Assembly (NCBI RefSeq): GCF_018141545.1
Contig: NZ_CP064356.1
Span: forward strand, 2,245,001-2,309,000
Source: Miltoncostaea oceani
GTDB lineage: Bacteria; Actinomycetota; Thermoleophilia; Miltoncostaeales; Miltoncostaeaceae
DNA: 64,000 nt
Direction of reading: 5' to 3'
Position 1 is the first letter of the stretch. Every line of letters starts with the position of its first letter. Of this stretch, positions 35,855 through 44,233 are shown piece by piece. The position numbers and the translations under genes are program-made. The notes beneath the pieces were generated by a model that saw only the letters and a list, made by a program, of their open reading frames with translations, was not told the origin of the DNA and searched no databases.

Positions 35855-37006
35855 CTAGACCGCGGCGGGCCCCAGGACGCGGCGGGCGATGCGCTCGACC
35901 CCGCCGACGAGCGGCACGCGCACCTCCGGCGGGCGGGTCGCGAGGCGGTGGGCCAGCAGGCTCTGCGCCGGCTTCGAGCGGAGCACGTGCCACGTGAGCG
36001 TGGGTGTGCGCTCCAGCGCCGCGCGGGCGACCCACGCCGTCGCGGCGTGGCCGGCGAGCGACATCTGCAGGCGGCGCCCGTAGGGCTCCATCCCCTCCGC
36101 GCGGCCGGCGAGCACGTCGAGCGCCGCCTGGCTCACGAGCTCGGAGCTGAGGAACGCCTCGAACATGCCGTCGCCCGAGAGCGGGTCGATCAGGCCGGCG
36201 GCGTCCCCGACGACCGCGGCGCGGCCGCGCGCGACACCCGTCCAGGCCCGGCGGAGGGGCATGCGGTGGCCGCGGACGGCGGTCAGCTCCTCCGGCGCGA
36301 CGGCGTGCATGCGGCACAGCGCGTCGAGGTGGCCCCGCAGGTTCGGGCCCTCGGCCTCCCACCCGCCGACGCCCAGGTTGATGTGGTCGCCCTTCGGGAA
36401 GACCCAGCCGTAGCCGCCGGGGACCGTCGCCATCTCGAGCGTCACCCGCGAGCGGTGCCAGGCCTCGCGCTCCGGCGTCATGGGGGCGTTGCCCTCGAGC
36501 GCGACGCCGAACAGCCGGTCCGCGCCGAGGCGGAGCGCCTTCGCGCTGATCCCGTTCGCCCCGTCCGCGCCGATCACGACGCCGGCGTGGATGCGCTCGC
36601 CGCCGTCGAGGGAGACGACGGCGCCCGTCGCCGACGTCGTGACGTCGCGGACCCGGACGCCGTCGCGGAAGTCCGCCCCGGCGGCGGCGGCGCTCTCGGC
36701 GAGCAGGGCGTCGAGGCGGCGGCGCTGGGTCATCAGGGCGATCGGGCTGTCGAAGTGCTGCCGCGTGGTGCGGCCGAAGCGCAGCCGCATGTCGAGGCGG
36801 TCGACGACGTCCTCGACGACCGGCGAGACGTCCACCGGCAGGAGGGTCGTGGCACGCATCGTGAGGCCGCCGCCGCACGGCTTGTCGCGGGGGAACCGCT
36901 GCCGGTCGAGGAGCACCACCCGGGCGCCGGCCCGCGCGAGCCGCAGCGCGGTCGTCGAGCCACCGGGGCCCGCGCCCACCACCGCCACGTCAACGTTCCC
37001 GGTCAC
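35855..37006 (-). CDS. Geranylgeranyl reductase-family FAD oxidoreductase
   Basis: 383 aa. The dinucleotide motif VAVVGAGPGGSTTALRLARAG is at the N-terminus (shown to VVGAGPGGSTTALRLARAG), PCGGGLTMRA is the conserved GGR motif, and GVVIGADGANG and VVGDAAGLIDPLSGDGMFEA (FAD ribityl site) follow. Family members saturate prenyl chains of menaquinone, carotenoids or archaeal-type lipids; the substrate here is unknown. GTG 37006 has GGGAGAGG upstream. No menaquinone genes are in the window. Confidence 0.88.
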   Translation of the reverse strand: MTGNVDVAVVGAGPGGSTTALRLARAGARVVLLDRQRFPRDKPCGGGLTMRATTLLPVDVSPVVEDVVDRLDMRLRFGRTTRQHFDSPIALMTQRRRLDALLAESAAAAGADFRDGVRVRDVTTSATGAVVSLDGGERIHAGVVIGADGANGISAKALRLGADRLFGVALEGNAPMTPEREAWHRSRVTLEMATVPGGYGWVFPKGDHINLGVGGWEAEGPNLRGHLDALCRMHAVAPEELTAVRGHRMPLRRAWTGVARGRAAVVGDAAGLIDPLSGDGMFEAFLSSELVSQAALDVLAGRAEGMEPYGRRLQMSLAGHAATAWVARAALERTPTLTWHVLRSKPAQSLLAHRLATRPPEVRVPLVGGVERIARRVLGPAAV

Positions 37007-37077
37007 GCCTCTCCCCCCGCACCGACGACGCGCCCATCATGACGACCCGGGGGCCGGTGGTGGGTGACACCCGGCCC

Positions 37078-39054
37078 TCAGTCGCCGAGGACGCGCACGA
37101 CGACCACGGCGACGTCGTCGCGGAGCCGTCCCCGCGCGAAGTCGGCCGCCGTCCGCAGCAGGTGCGCCGCGGCCGCCTCGGCGCCCATGCCCGCGCAGGC
37201 CGACGCCGCGTCGCTGAGGCGCTCCTCGCCGAGCAGGGCGGTGCCCTGGCGCGCCTCGGTCAGGCCGTCGGTGAACACCACGATCGAGTCGCCGGGTGCG
37301 ATGCGCACGGTGACGTCCGTGAGGGGCGGGTCGTCGAAGACGCCGAGCACCGTCCCGGGCCCGCCGACCTCCTCGACGGCCCCCGACGCCCGCACCAGCA
37401 GGGGGAACGGGTGGCCGGCGCGGCAGGTGGTGACGGTCATCCCCTCCGCGTCGCGCCCGAAGGCGAGCAGCGCCGCCGTGAGGAAGAGCGTGCCGAACCC
37501 CTGCTGGCGCATCGCCTCGTTGAGGCGTCCGAGCGCCGCGGCGGGGCCGGCGTCGCCGTCGGCGACCGCGCGGACCGTGTACCGGGCCAGCGCCGTCAGG
37601 GCGACGGCCTCGGGCCCCTTCCCGCAGGCGTCGCCCATCATCACGGTGAGGCGTCCGCCGGAGTCCTCGAACACGTCGTAGAAGTCGCCCCCGACCTCCT
37701 GGCCGGCCTCGGCGGTGACGTACCGGGCGGCCATCTCGACGCCGGCCACCTCCGGCAGGGCCCGGGGCAGGAGGCTCTGCTGCAGGACGTGGGCGATCTC
37801 CTGCTGCTCCCGGTGCAGGCGCACCCGCTCCAGCGCCTGGGCGACCTGGTCGGCGAGGGTCAGCAGGAACGTCCGCTCCGCGGCGGTGAACTCCCGGGGC
37901 GTGTCGAAGCGGAGGGCGAGCACGCCCCGCCCGCCCCGCCCGGCCCGCAGGGGCAGGAGCGCCCACCCGACGCCGGGGACGTCGGTGGTGATCTCGGCGA
38001 CGCCCGGCAGCCGGGCGATCGCGGAGGAGGGCTGGAACTGCGGCTCCCCGGTCCGGGCGACGTTCGCGAGCGGCTGGTCGTCGTCGAGGGGCACCCGGCG
38101 GTCGAGGTCGGCGGTCTCCCCGCCGAGGCTGCGCCGCTCCAGGAACTGCCCGCCCGGGCCCGGGCGGGCCAGCACCACCTCGTCGATGCCGGCGACGTGG
38201 GACGCGTCCCCCGCGAGCGCGCCGAGGACGGCCTCCTCGTCGAGCGCCGGGGCGAGGGCGGCGGTGACCCGCTGCAGCGCGTCGGCGCGGACGGCGGCGA
38301 GGGCGGTGACGTCGCGTTCGTTGTCGAGGTCGCCGAGCAGCCCCGCGACGCGGCGGCGCGCGACGACGCTGACCCGCAGCGCCGCGACGATCGCGAGTGC
38401 GCCGAGGGCGAGCAGGACGACGGTGAGGGCGTTCGTGAGGCGGTCCTGCTCGCGGCGGGCGTCGTCGACGAACGCGTCGGTGTCGGCCAGCATGCGGTCG
38501 GCGACGTCCCGGAACCGGGCGAAGCGCACCTCGCCGCCGAGCACCTGGCGGCGAGCCAGCCCGCGCTCGGTCGCCTCGGCGCCCCGGCCACGGGCGATCT
38601 GGAGCGCGTAGTAGCGCTCCAGCTCCGCGATCCGCGGCTCCGCCTCGGTGAGGAGGTCCGCGAGGATGGGGTGTCCGTCGAGGCGCGTCCGGATCGACCG
38701 GACGTCCTCGGCGGCGGCCACGCGCGCCTGCTCGTACCCCGCGAGCACGCTCTCGCGACCCGTCAGCAGGTAACCGCGCACCGAGGCCTGCTGGGCGTAC
38801 ATGTGGCGGACGAGGTCCTGGACGTCCGACTTGAGGGGGATCGCGTCCCGGACGTACTCGTCGGTGGCGCTGTCGTGGATCGCGCGCGACACCCCGATCC
38901 CCACCCCCAGCATCAGCAGGAGCAGGCCGATCAGGACGCCGAGGGTGACGGTCAGGGACCGGCGGGCCTCGCGCAGGCGCAGGGGGGAGCGGGTGCCCCC
39001 GGGGGGAGGGGCGCCCGCCCCCGGGGTGGCGGGTGTCTGACCGGGCGGGGTCAC
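37078..39054 (-). CDS. Membrane SpoIIE-type PP2C phosphatase with CHASE3 and GAF domains
   Basis: 658 aa. A first membrane helix (about residues 35-57) and a second (about 205-225, NALTVVLLALGALAIVAAL) flank an extracytoplasmic CHASE3-like helical sensor (YLLTGRESVLAGYEQAR). A GAF domain (about 250-400) and a C-terminal PP2C/SpoIIE phosphatase follow, with EVGGDFYDVF and VMMGDACGKGPEAV (metal Asp) and the final DDVAVVVVRV. Such proteins usually dephosphorylate anti-sigma antagonists of a SigB-like system. The GTG at 39054 was chosen for the TACCGT -10 seven bases before it; GTG 39063 would add three residues. Confidence 0.9.
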   Translation of the reverse strand: MTPPGQTPATPGAGAPPPGGTRSPLRLREARRSLTVTLGVLIGLLLLMLGVGIGVSRAIHDSATDEYVRDAIPLKSDVQDLVRHMYAQQASVRGYLLTGRESVLAGYEQARVAAAEDVRSIRTRLDGHPILADLLTEAEPRIAELERYYALQIARGRGAEATERGLARRQVLGGEVRFARFRDVADRMLADTDAFVDDARREQDRLTNALTVVLLALGALAIVAALRVSVVARRRVAGLLGDLDNERDVTALAAVRADALQRVTAALAPALDEEAVLGALAGDASHVAGIDEVVLARPGPGGQFLERRSLGGETADLDRRVPLDDDQPLANVARTGEPQFQPSSAIARLPGVAEITTDVPGVGWALLPLRAGRGGRGVLALRFDTPREFTAAERTFLLTLADQVAQALERVRLHREQQEIAHVLQQSLLPRALPEVAGVEMAARYVTAEAGQEVGGDFYDVFEDSGGRLTVMMGDACGKGPEAVALTALARYTVRAVADGDAGPAAALGRLNEAMRQQGFGTLFLTAALLAFGRDAEGMTVTTCRAGHPFPLLVRASGAVEEVGGPGTVLGVFDDPPLTDVTVRIAPGDSIVVFTDGLTEARQGTALLGEERLSDAASACAGMGAEAAAAHLLRTAADFARGRLRDDVAVVVVRVLGD

Positions 39055-39061
39055 GCCGGCC

Positions 39062-39067
39062 ACGGTA
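39062..39067 (-). promoter_or_regulatory. -10 hexamer TACCGT, seven bases before GTG 39054
   Basis: TAnnnT at leaderless spacing on the minus strand. The following gap (39068-39391, between this promoter and the end of the Sco1 gene) holds no gene I can support, only a GGTATGAG motif near 39305. Confidence 0.5.
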
Positions 39068-39391
39068 CGGGGGGCGCGGGCGGGATGGGCGGCGTCCTCA
39101 GGCGGGCACCGCGGTCACGGACGATGTCGTCGATGTGGCGGGGGCGCCCCAGGACAGGGCGGCGGGGGCGATGCCGCACACGGGCGCGAGGAGGCGCGCG
39201 GGACGCCGGACCGCGGGGGTCCGGGACTGATGGGACACGATCACGACGTCCTCCGACGGGCTCCGCGGGCACGGTCCCCCGCGCGGTGCCGCGGGGGTGC
39301 ACTCTCATACCATCCCGGGGTGCCCGCCGGTACGGCCGCGCGTCCCGTGACCGCCGGGACGCGGGATCCGCGGGATCGGGACGCGCGGGCC

Positions 39392-39979
39392 CTACCCGGC
39401 GATCAGCGTCCGGAGGTCGGCGGTGAGATCGCCGACGGGGACGACGATCCCGGCGGCGTACGAGGCGACCTGGCGTCCGTCGCGGCCGACCAGCACCACG
39501 CGGGCGGAGTGGATGGAGGCGTCCTCGCCCTCCGGCTGGGCGGTGATCAGCCAGTCCCTCCAGAGGGGTGCGAGCTCGGCCCGGGTCCCGGTGATGTAGC
39601 TCATGCGGCCGCGGAGGCGGAAGCGGTCGAGGAACTCACCGACGGAGGGGGCGGTGTCGCCCTCGGGGTCGACGCTGATGGCGACGACGTCGAGGTCGTC
39701 GGCGGCGGGGCCGAGGGCGTCGAGCGAGGAGGCGATGGTGGCGGCGATCGTCGGGCAGACGTCGGGGCAGTTGGCGAACAGGAACGTCACGAGCGCCGGG
39801 CGGCCGGAGGTGGGGACGGACACGGGCCGGCCGTCGAACCCGGTCCCCGTCGTCGCGGGCGCGGGCCGGGAGGGGGTGATCTCGGGGGCGATGAACCGGC
39901 TGTCGTCACCCCCGCGCGACGCCACGCCGAGGAGCACGAGGGAGAGGGCCGCGACGGCCGCGGCCACCGAGGCGATCAA
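39392..39979 (-). CDS. Sco1/SenC-family copper chaperone or thioredoxin-like protein
   Basis: 195 aa from TTG 39979. Sco proteins deliver copper to the CuA site of cytochrome oxidase outside the membrane. An N-terminal hydrophobic segment acts as signal or anchor (SVAAAVAALSLVLLGVA). The metal site is CPDVCP (about residues 94-99) with the conserved His in DASIHSARVVLVG. The TTG places the hydrophobic segment directly at the N-terminus. The frame stays open upstream to a TAG at 40058, and an ATC at 40024 would add a basic lead-in (PLPTSRPPNLRLLAL), so the true start is uncertain. Downstream of a small zinc-ribbon gene. Confidence 0.88.
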   Translation of the reverse strand: MIASVAAAVAALSLVLLGVASRGGDDSRFIAPEITPSRPAPATTGTGFDGRPVSVPTSGRPALVTFLFANCPDVCPTIAATIASSLDALGPAADDLDVVAISVDPEGDTAPSVGEFLDRFRLRGRMSYITGTRAELAPLWRDWLITAQPEGEDASIHSARVVLVGRDGRQVASYAAGIVVPVGDLTADLRTLIAG

Positions 39980-40057
39980 CGCGAGCAGACGCAGGTTGGG
40001 CGGACGCGAGGTGGGCAGCGGGATCCCGGGGACGGTGGGCGGACCGGCCCTCCGACC

Positions 40058-40246
40058 CTAGCGCCCCTCCCCTGCCGTGGCCGGGCCGTTGCGCCCCGCG
40101 GCGGGGGACCGGCCGACCCCGGCGGGCGGGCACGACGCGTCGGGCGCGCCCTCGCAGCACCCCTCGCAGATGCGCCCGCACGCCGAGCAGACCGCCTTGG
40201 CGCGGATGTCGATCAGCGCGCCTCCGCAGAGTGGGCAGACGTCCAT
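40058..40246 (-). CDS. Small zinc-ribbon protein
   Basis: 62 aa. Seven Cys in MDVCPLCGGALIDIRAKAV-type order: CPLCGG, then CSACGRICEGCCEG and a last Cys, forming at least one zinc ribbon; the Pro/Ala/Gly tail is disordered. Function unknown; small ribbons of this kind often bind nucleic acid or metal. It lies upstream of the Sco1 gene and divergent from the M23 peptidase. CAGACT six bases before ATG 40246 may be a weak leaderless -10. Confidence 0.65.
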   Translation of the reverse strand: MDVCPLCGGALIDIRAKAVCSACGRICEGCCEGAPDASCPPAGVGRSPAAGRNGPATAGEGR

Positions 40247-40359
40247 GGGACCAGTCTGGCGGCCGCCCCGGATGCACCCCCACCGCGACGCGGTCCCGGC
40301 TCCGGCACCGCCGGCGGTCCCGGCGGAACCCGCAACCGGGCGGGGGCCGTGCGAGGGCC

Positions 40360-40365
40360 TAGGGT
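40360..40365 (+). promoter_or_regulatory. -10 hexamer TAGGGT, six bases before ATC 40372
   Basis: TAnnnT at leaderless spacing before the proposed ATC start of the M23 peptidase. Its TAG is also the in-frame stop that bounds the reading frame upstream. Confidence 0.5.
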
Positions 40366-40371
40366 GGCGCG

Positions 40372-41280
40372 ATCGGACATACCCCGTCCATCCGGGCGGC
40401 CCTCGCCATCGCGCTGACGGCCGTCGCGGTCGCCGGGGTCGCCCCGCCGGAGCCCGCCGGGGCGTCCGAGCCGATCGCGGCGCTCGTCGAGCGCGCCCGC
40501 ACCGACCCGTCGGCGGTCGCCGCGACGATCCGGGCCCTGGAGGCGCGGACCGAGAGCCGCGCCGTCCAGCTGGGCCTGGCCCGCGAGCGGGGGCGTGCCC
40601 TGCCGGGCGTCCCGGAGGAGATGGCGTACCGGGTCCGGGCGCTCGCCGACGTCGCGGCGTTCCTGGCGGCCCGGCGCGAGGCCGTGCGGACCCGCGTCGC
40701 GGACGCGACGGGTTCCCGCCCGGGGGGCGCCACGACCCACGGGGCCGCGGTGCGTCACGTGGCGCGCCTCGGCCTCGGCCGCCTCCCCGCCCGGCCGGCG
40801 GCGCGCACGAACGGGCAGCGGCGGCGGTGGCGTGACATCTCGCGGTGGCTCGCGTCACGGCGCGAGGTGCCCCGCGACGTCGAACGGCCGTTGAGCCGCC
40901 CGGCGGAGGGGCCGCTGGAGTCGCCGTTCGGGCCCCGCTGGGGGCGCGCCCACGAGGGGGTCGACATCGGGGGCGGGGCGACGAGCGGCGCGCCGGTGCG
41001 GGCCGCGGCGGACGGCGTGGTCGTCTCCGCCGGGGCGCACGGCGGGTACGGGCTCATCGTGGTGCTGCGCCACGCCGACGGCCTGCGCACCGCGTACGCG
41101 CACCTCTCGGCGACCGGGGTCGCACCCGGCCGGCCCGTCGCGCGCGGCGCGGTGGTGGGGCGCATGGGCGAGACGGGGAACGCGCACGGCGTCCACCTGC
41201 ACTTCGAGGTGCGGCGGGGTGGTCGCGCCGTGGACCCCCTCCCCTACCTCCTGCCGCGGGACCGCCCCCGGCCGCGCTGA
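40372..41280 (+). CDS. Secreted M23-family peptidase (LytM); probable ATC start
   Basis: 302 aa from ATC 40372. Zinc endopeptidase that cuts peptidoglycan cross-bridges or acts as an amidase activator. The C-terminal LytM domain has AHEGVDIGGGA (His and Asp ligands, about residues 200-210) and HLHFEVRRGG. From the ATC the N-terminus is a textbook signal peptide: basic start, then ALAIALTAVAVAGVAPP and a cleavage region near APPEPAGA. The next canonical codon in frame is ATG 40621, which would remove signal and helical region. A TAGGGT -10 is six bases upstream. Confidence 0.85.
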   Translation: MGHTPSIRAALAIALTAVAVAGVAPPEPAGASEPIAALVERARTDPSAVAATIRALEARTESRAVQLGLARERGRALPGVPEEMAYRVRALADVAAFLAARREAVRTRVADATGSRPGGATTHGAAVRHVARLGLGRLPARPAARTNGQRRRWRDISRWLASRREVPRDVERPLSRPAEGPLESPFGPRWGRAHEGVDIGGGATSGAPVRAAADGVVVSAGAHGGYGLIVVLRHADGLRTAYAHLSATGVAPGRPVARGAVVGRMGETGNAHGVHLHFEVRRGGRAVDPLPYLLPRDRPRPR

Positions 41281-41290
41281 CCCCGGGGGG

Positions 41291-41518
41291 TCAGCGGTTC
41301 GCGGAGTGGTGGAGCCGGAGGTGCGTGTGCGGCACAGCGATGCCCATGCCGTGGAGGGTGACCAGGCACCCGCGGTCCCCGACGACCTCGACGGTGGCGA
41401 TGTCCCCGGGCTCGCAGGTGATGACGCTCTCGGGGCGGATCGCGACGCGGCGCAGCAGCTCGACCTCGTCCCCGGGGTGGAGGTGGGAGGTGGTCGGTCG
41501 CTGCGGGGCGTCGCTCAT
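41291..41518 (-). CDS. Small SH3-like/FeoA-like protein
   Basis: 75 aa. LHPGDEVELLRRVAIRPESV followed by CEPGDIATVEVVGDRGCLVTLHG looks like a small all-beta SH3 or FeoA-type barrel. No partner FeoB is present. ATG 41518 has a strong GGGGAGG site seven bases upstream. Convergent with the M23 peptidase (ten-base gap). Function unknown; the barrel assignment is inference. Confidence 0.6.
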   Translation of the reverse strand: MSDAPQRPTTSHLHPGDEVELLRRVAIRPESVITCEPGDIATVEVVGDRGCLVTLHGMGIAVPHTHLRLHHSANR

Positions 41519-41597
41519 GGCCGATCCTCCCCGGTCGGCCCGGTCACCAACCGTGACGGGGCGCACGCATGTTCGCGGGGACCCTCCCCCGCCCCGG

Positions 41598-43958
41598 TCA
41601 GGGGGTGGCGGACCCCGGGTGGAGCATCCCGATGACCTCGTCGAGCAGGCGCCCGTTCTGGCCGTCCGGGCCGACCTGCCGCAGCAGCGCGTACATGTGG
41701 CTGACGGGTGCGCTCCCGCCGAGGCGTGCCTCCAGGGCCGAGCGCAGCGGCTGCCAGATCCGGTGGAGGAACGCCTCCTCGAGGGCGTCGCGGCCGACGA
41801 CGTCCCGGAGGATCTTCACGAACGCCATGTTGCCCTCGTAGATGAACCGCCCCGCCTCGGGGCCGAACGCCTCGCGCGCGAGGAGCTCGGTGAGCCCCTC
41901 GTCGACGTAGCGCCCGAGCAGGGCCGGCACCCCGGAGGCGTCGCCGATCATGTGGAGCGACTCGTGGATGACGGTGAGCGTCGTCGCGCGGGGCGGGAGG
42001 TGGAGGACGCCCATCGCATGGAGGGCGTCCCCGGCGGCCTGGTCCGCGGCGGCGGGGATGTAGAAGCCGAAGGTGTTCTCGGGCATCCCGGCGGAGATGC
42101 GCACCTGGTCGAACGCGGCCTGGCTCTGGTGGACGACGATGTTGTCCGCGGGCGGGCCCGGGCGCTTGAACGCCCGCACGAAGAGGGTCTGGATCTCCTC
42201 CTGCGTCCAGTGGTGGCCGGCGACCGCGCCGCGGCCGACGGCGCCGCGGGCGACGACCTCGGGCAGGAGCGCGGCGCGCTCGATGAGGCGGTCCGCCTCG
42301 GCGGCGGGGAGGGCCTTGTGCGCGGCGACGGAGAACGCCCCGAGGTCCCCGTCGGCGACGAGGGCGCGCGCGGGGGCCCGCAGCGCGATGATGGCCTTGC
42401 CGACGGCGGCGCCGTCGAGCGCCATGCCGAGGACGCCGACGACGATCGGGAGGATGGCGGGCTCGTTGACGGAGATGTCGGCGATGGTCGGGTCGAGGGC
42501 GACGTTCTCGGCGGCCGACTCCACCATGTAGTCCTCGACGGCCTCGGACACCTGGTAGGCGCCGACGCCGAGGGCGACGCCCCCGGCGACGAGGGCGAGG
42601 CCGCCGCTGGCGACGGCGGCGATGACGCCGGCGGTGATCTGGAGGGCGGTGAGGGCGGTGCTGAGGATCCCGTCGTCGGCCTTCGCCGCGGCGATGTGGG
42701 CGTCGATGGCGCCGACGAGGGGCGAGTCGTCGGCGACACCGAGGTCGAGGCGGGTGAGGTCGACGATGCCGCGGAGGTTCCAGATCTCGAGGTCGCCGTC
42801 GCGGATGTTCTCCTGCGTGGCGAGGATGTCGCGGCGGAGGGACTGGACCTTGCCGAGGACGTGGTCGGTGAGCTGCTCGTCGGTGGCGTTCGCGATGACG
42901 GCGGGGTCGGCCTGGAAGAGGATGGGGTGCCGCAGGCCGAGGCGCGCCCGGCCGGCGGCCTCCGCCTCGATGGCGATGGGCAGGCCCATGCGGCCCCCGG
43001 GGTCGGGGTCGCCCTTCTGGGCGGCGTCGTATTCGTCCTCCATCCGCATGAGGCGGCCCGCCTTGACCTGCGCCTCCTCCCGCTTCGCCTGGAGGGCGAG
43101 GAGCTCCCACGCGGCGTCGCGGAGGGACTGCACGTCGAGCGGGTCGGACGGCCCCGCCATGTAGTCGGGGGTCCCCCCGAACGTCGCCCCGCCGTACATG
43201 CCGCCGGGGTTCGCGGCGACGCCGTACCGGGCGCCCTCCTCCTCGGCGATGCGGAGGTTGTCGTCGAGCTGGCGCAGGGCGATGAGCTTCGCCCGCTCCA
43301 CGAACATCCGGGGGAACGTCTCCCCGACGAGCGTCGCGAGCTCGGTCTCGCCCCCCACCCCGGCGCGCTGGACGTGCGCGTCGATCCTCGCCTGGATCTC
43401 GGGCAGCTCGGCACGGTACGCCTCGGCGGTCTGGTGGAGCGAGTGGAGCTGGTAGGCGACGGACTCGTCGGGCTGCCCCGCGGGCGGCGAGATCGACGTG
43501 ACCATGGACGGGTAGTTCTCGAGCCACCCGCGGCGGTTGTCGCGCCGTTCGATGAGCTCGAGGATCGGCGCGCCGGGGATCGCGGTGCGGAGTGTGGCGG
43601 CGTCCTTCTCCGCGAGGGGCGGGACCTTGCTGAGCGTCGCCCGGACCGCGAGGAGCTTCGCCGCGGTGTCGGCGGGCATCGGGGGCGGCGTGTCGGCGAG
43701 GACGAGCGGCCGGTCGTCCTCGTTGACCGTCAGCAGGCCGGGGGGCTCGGCGAGCGGGTGGGGCGGCGGGGCGAGCGGGTGGCGCCCGCCGCCCCCGGGC
43801 GCGGGCTGGCGCATGAGCCGCGCCGTCGCGGCGTTCCCGATCGCCATCTGCACCGCGACGACGGGGTGCACGGCCGCCGGCGGGCGGGGCCCGCCGGGGT
43901 CGGCCTCGGAGGACTGCTCGGCCCTCCCGACGCTCCGGCGCGGCGGCTCCCCTCCCAT
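41598..43958 (-). CDS. Large protein with injection-system-cargo-like N-terminus and C-terminal HExxH site
   Basis: 786 aa, not assignable as a whole. The N-terminus is disordered and holds VQMAIGNAATARLMRQ (about residues 36-51), very like the QxxxGNxAxxRLL(R) motif preceding DUF4157 and other cargo or effectors of extracellular contractile injection systems. The middle is long and helical, with one hydrophobic stretch (ITAGVIAAVASGGLALVAGG, about 450-469) that could insert in membranes. Near the C-terminus, TVIHESLHMIGD (HExxH) and DEGLTELLARE (downstream Glu) make a zincin-type metallopeptidase site. A TAGACT -10 seven bases before ATG 43958 supports the start. No sheath or tube genes lie in the window. 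Confidence 0.75.
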   Translation of the reverse strand: MGGEPPRRSVGRAEQSSEADPGGPRPPAAVHPVVAVQMAIGNAATARLMRQPAPGGGGRHPLAPPPHPLAEPPGLLTVNEDDRPLVLADTPPPMPADTAAKLLAVRATLSKVPPLAEKDAATLRTAIPGAPILELIERRDNRRGWLENYPSMVTSISPPAGQPDESVAYQLHSLHQTAEAYRAELPEIQARIDAHVQRAGVGGETELATLVGETFPRMFVERAKLIALRQLDDNLRIAEEEGARYGVAANPGGMYGGATFGGTPDYMAGPSDPLDVQSLRDAAWELLALQAKREEAQVKAGRLMRMEDEYDAAQKGDPDPGGRMGLPIAIEAEAAGRARLGLRHPILFQADPAVIANATDEQLTDHVLGKVQSLRRDILATQENIRDGDLEIWNLRGIVDLTRLDLGVADDSPLVGAIDAHIAAAKADDGILSTALTALQITAGVIAAVASGGLALVAGGVALGVGAYQVSEAVEDYMVESAAENVALDPTIADISVNEPAILPIVVGVLGMALDGAAVGKAIIALRAPARALVADGDLGAFSVAAHKALPAAEADRLIERAALLPEVVARGAVGRGAVAGHHWTQEEIQTLFVRAFKRPGPPADNIVVHQSQAAFDQVRISAGMPENTFGFYIPAAADQAAGDALHAMGVLHLPPRATTLTVIHESLHMIGDASGVPALLGRYVDEGLTELLAREAFGPEAGRFIYEGNMAFVKILRDVVGRDALEEAFLHRIWQPLRSALEARLGGSAPVSHMYALLRQVGPDGQNGRLLDEVIGMLHPGSATP

Positions 43959-43965
43959 GTCACCG

Positions 43966-43971
43966 AGTCTA
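43966..43971 (-). promoter_or_regulatory. -10 hexamer TAGACT, seven bases before ATG 43958
   Basis: TAnnnT at leaderless spacing on the minus strand; no ribosome site before the ATG. Confidence 0.55.
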
Positions 43972-43984
43972 TGCCCGCCGCCTG

Positions 43985-44170
43985 ATCGCGAGGTAGGCGC
44001 CGTGCGTGCCGATCGAGGTGCCGGAGCCGCTTCACGAGGCGGTACACCGGCACGATCAGCCGCCGCGGATGCGGTGCGTCGACGGCGTCCCAGCGGGACC
44101 CGTCGGCCCGGGCCCCGTGGACGAGGACGATCGTGGGCGATCGGCGTGTGCGTGGCGGCGTGGTGGACAT
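43985..44170 (-). pseudogene. Possible remnant of an alpha/beta hydrolase
   Basis: From ATG 44170 the minus strand reads a basic lead-in and then PTIVLVHGARADGSRWDAV, which matches the oxyanion-hole start of alpha/beta hydrolases (HGAwaDGSsWdaV). After that the homology stops, and the frame continues with a basic stretch that does not fit the fold. It lies between two oddly assembled genes. Interpreted as a 5-prime gene fragment; confidence is low because only about 19 residues are informative. Confidence 0.35.
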
Positions 44171-44233
44171 CGCGCCACCGCGGGTCACGTGCGGGCGCCG
44201 GGGGGCCGCCATGCGGCCCCTCGGCGGCCGTCG

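Noticed and set aside
39051-39308. An 85-codon minus-strand frame in the gap before the SpoIIE phosphatase gene
   Set aside because: Low-complexity Pro/Arg composition, no ribosome site, and it overlaps the phosphatase promoter; the GGTATGAG upstream is not enough.
40024-40060. ATC 40024 as a further non-canonical start for the Sco1 gene
   Set aside because: TTG 39979 is available and keeps a usable signal segment, and no ribosome site is suitably placed before the ATC, so it was not counted with the three stronger cases.
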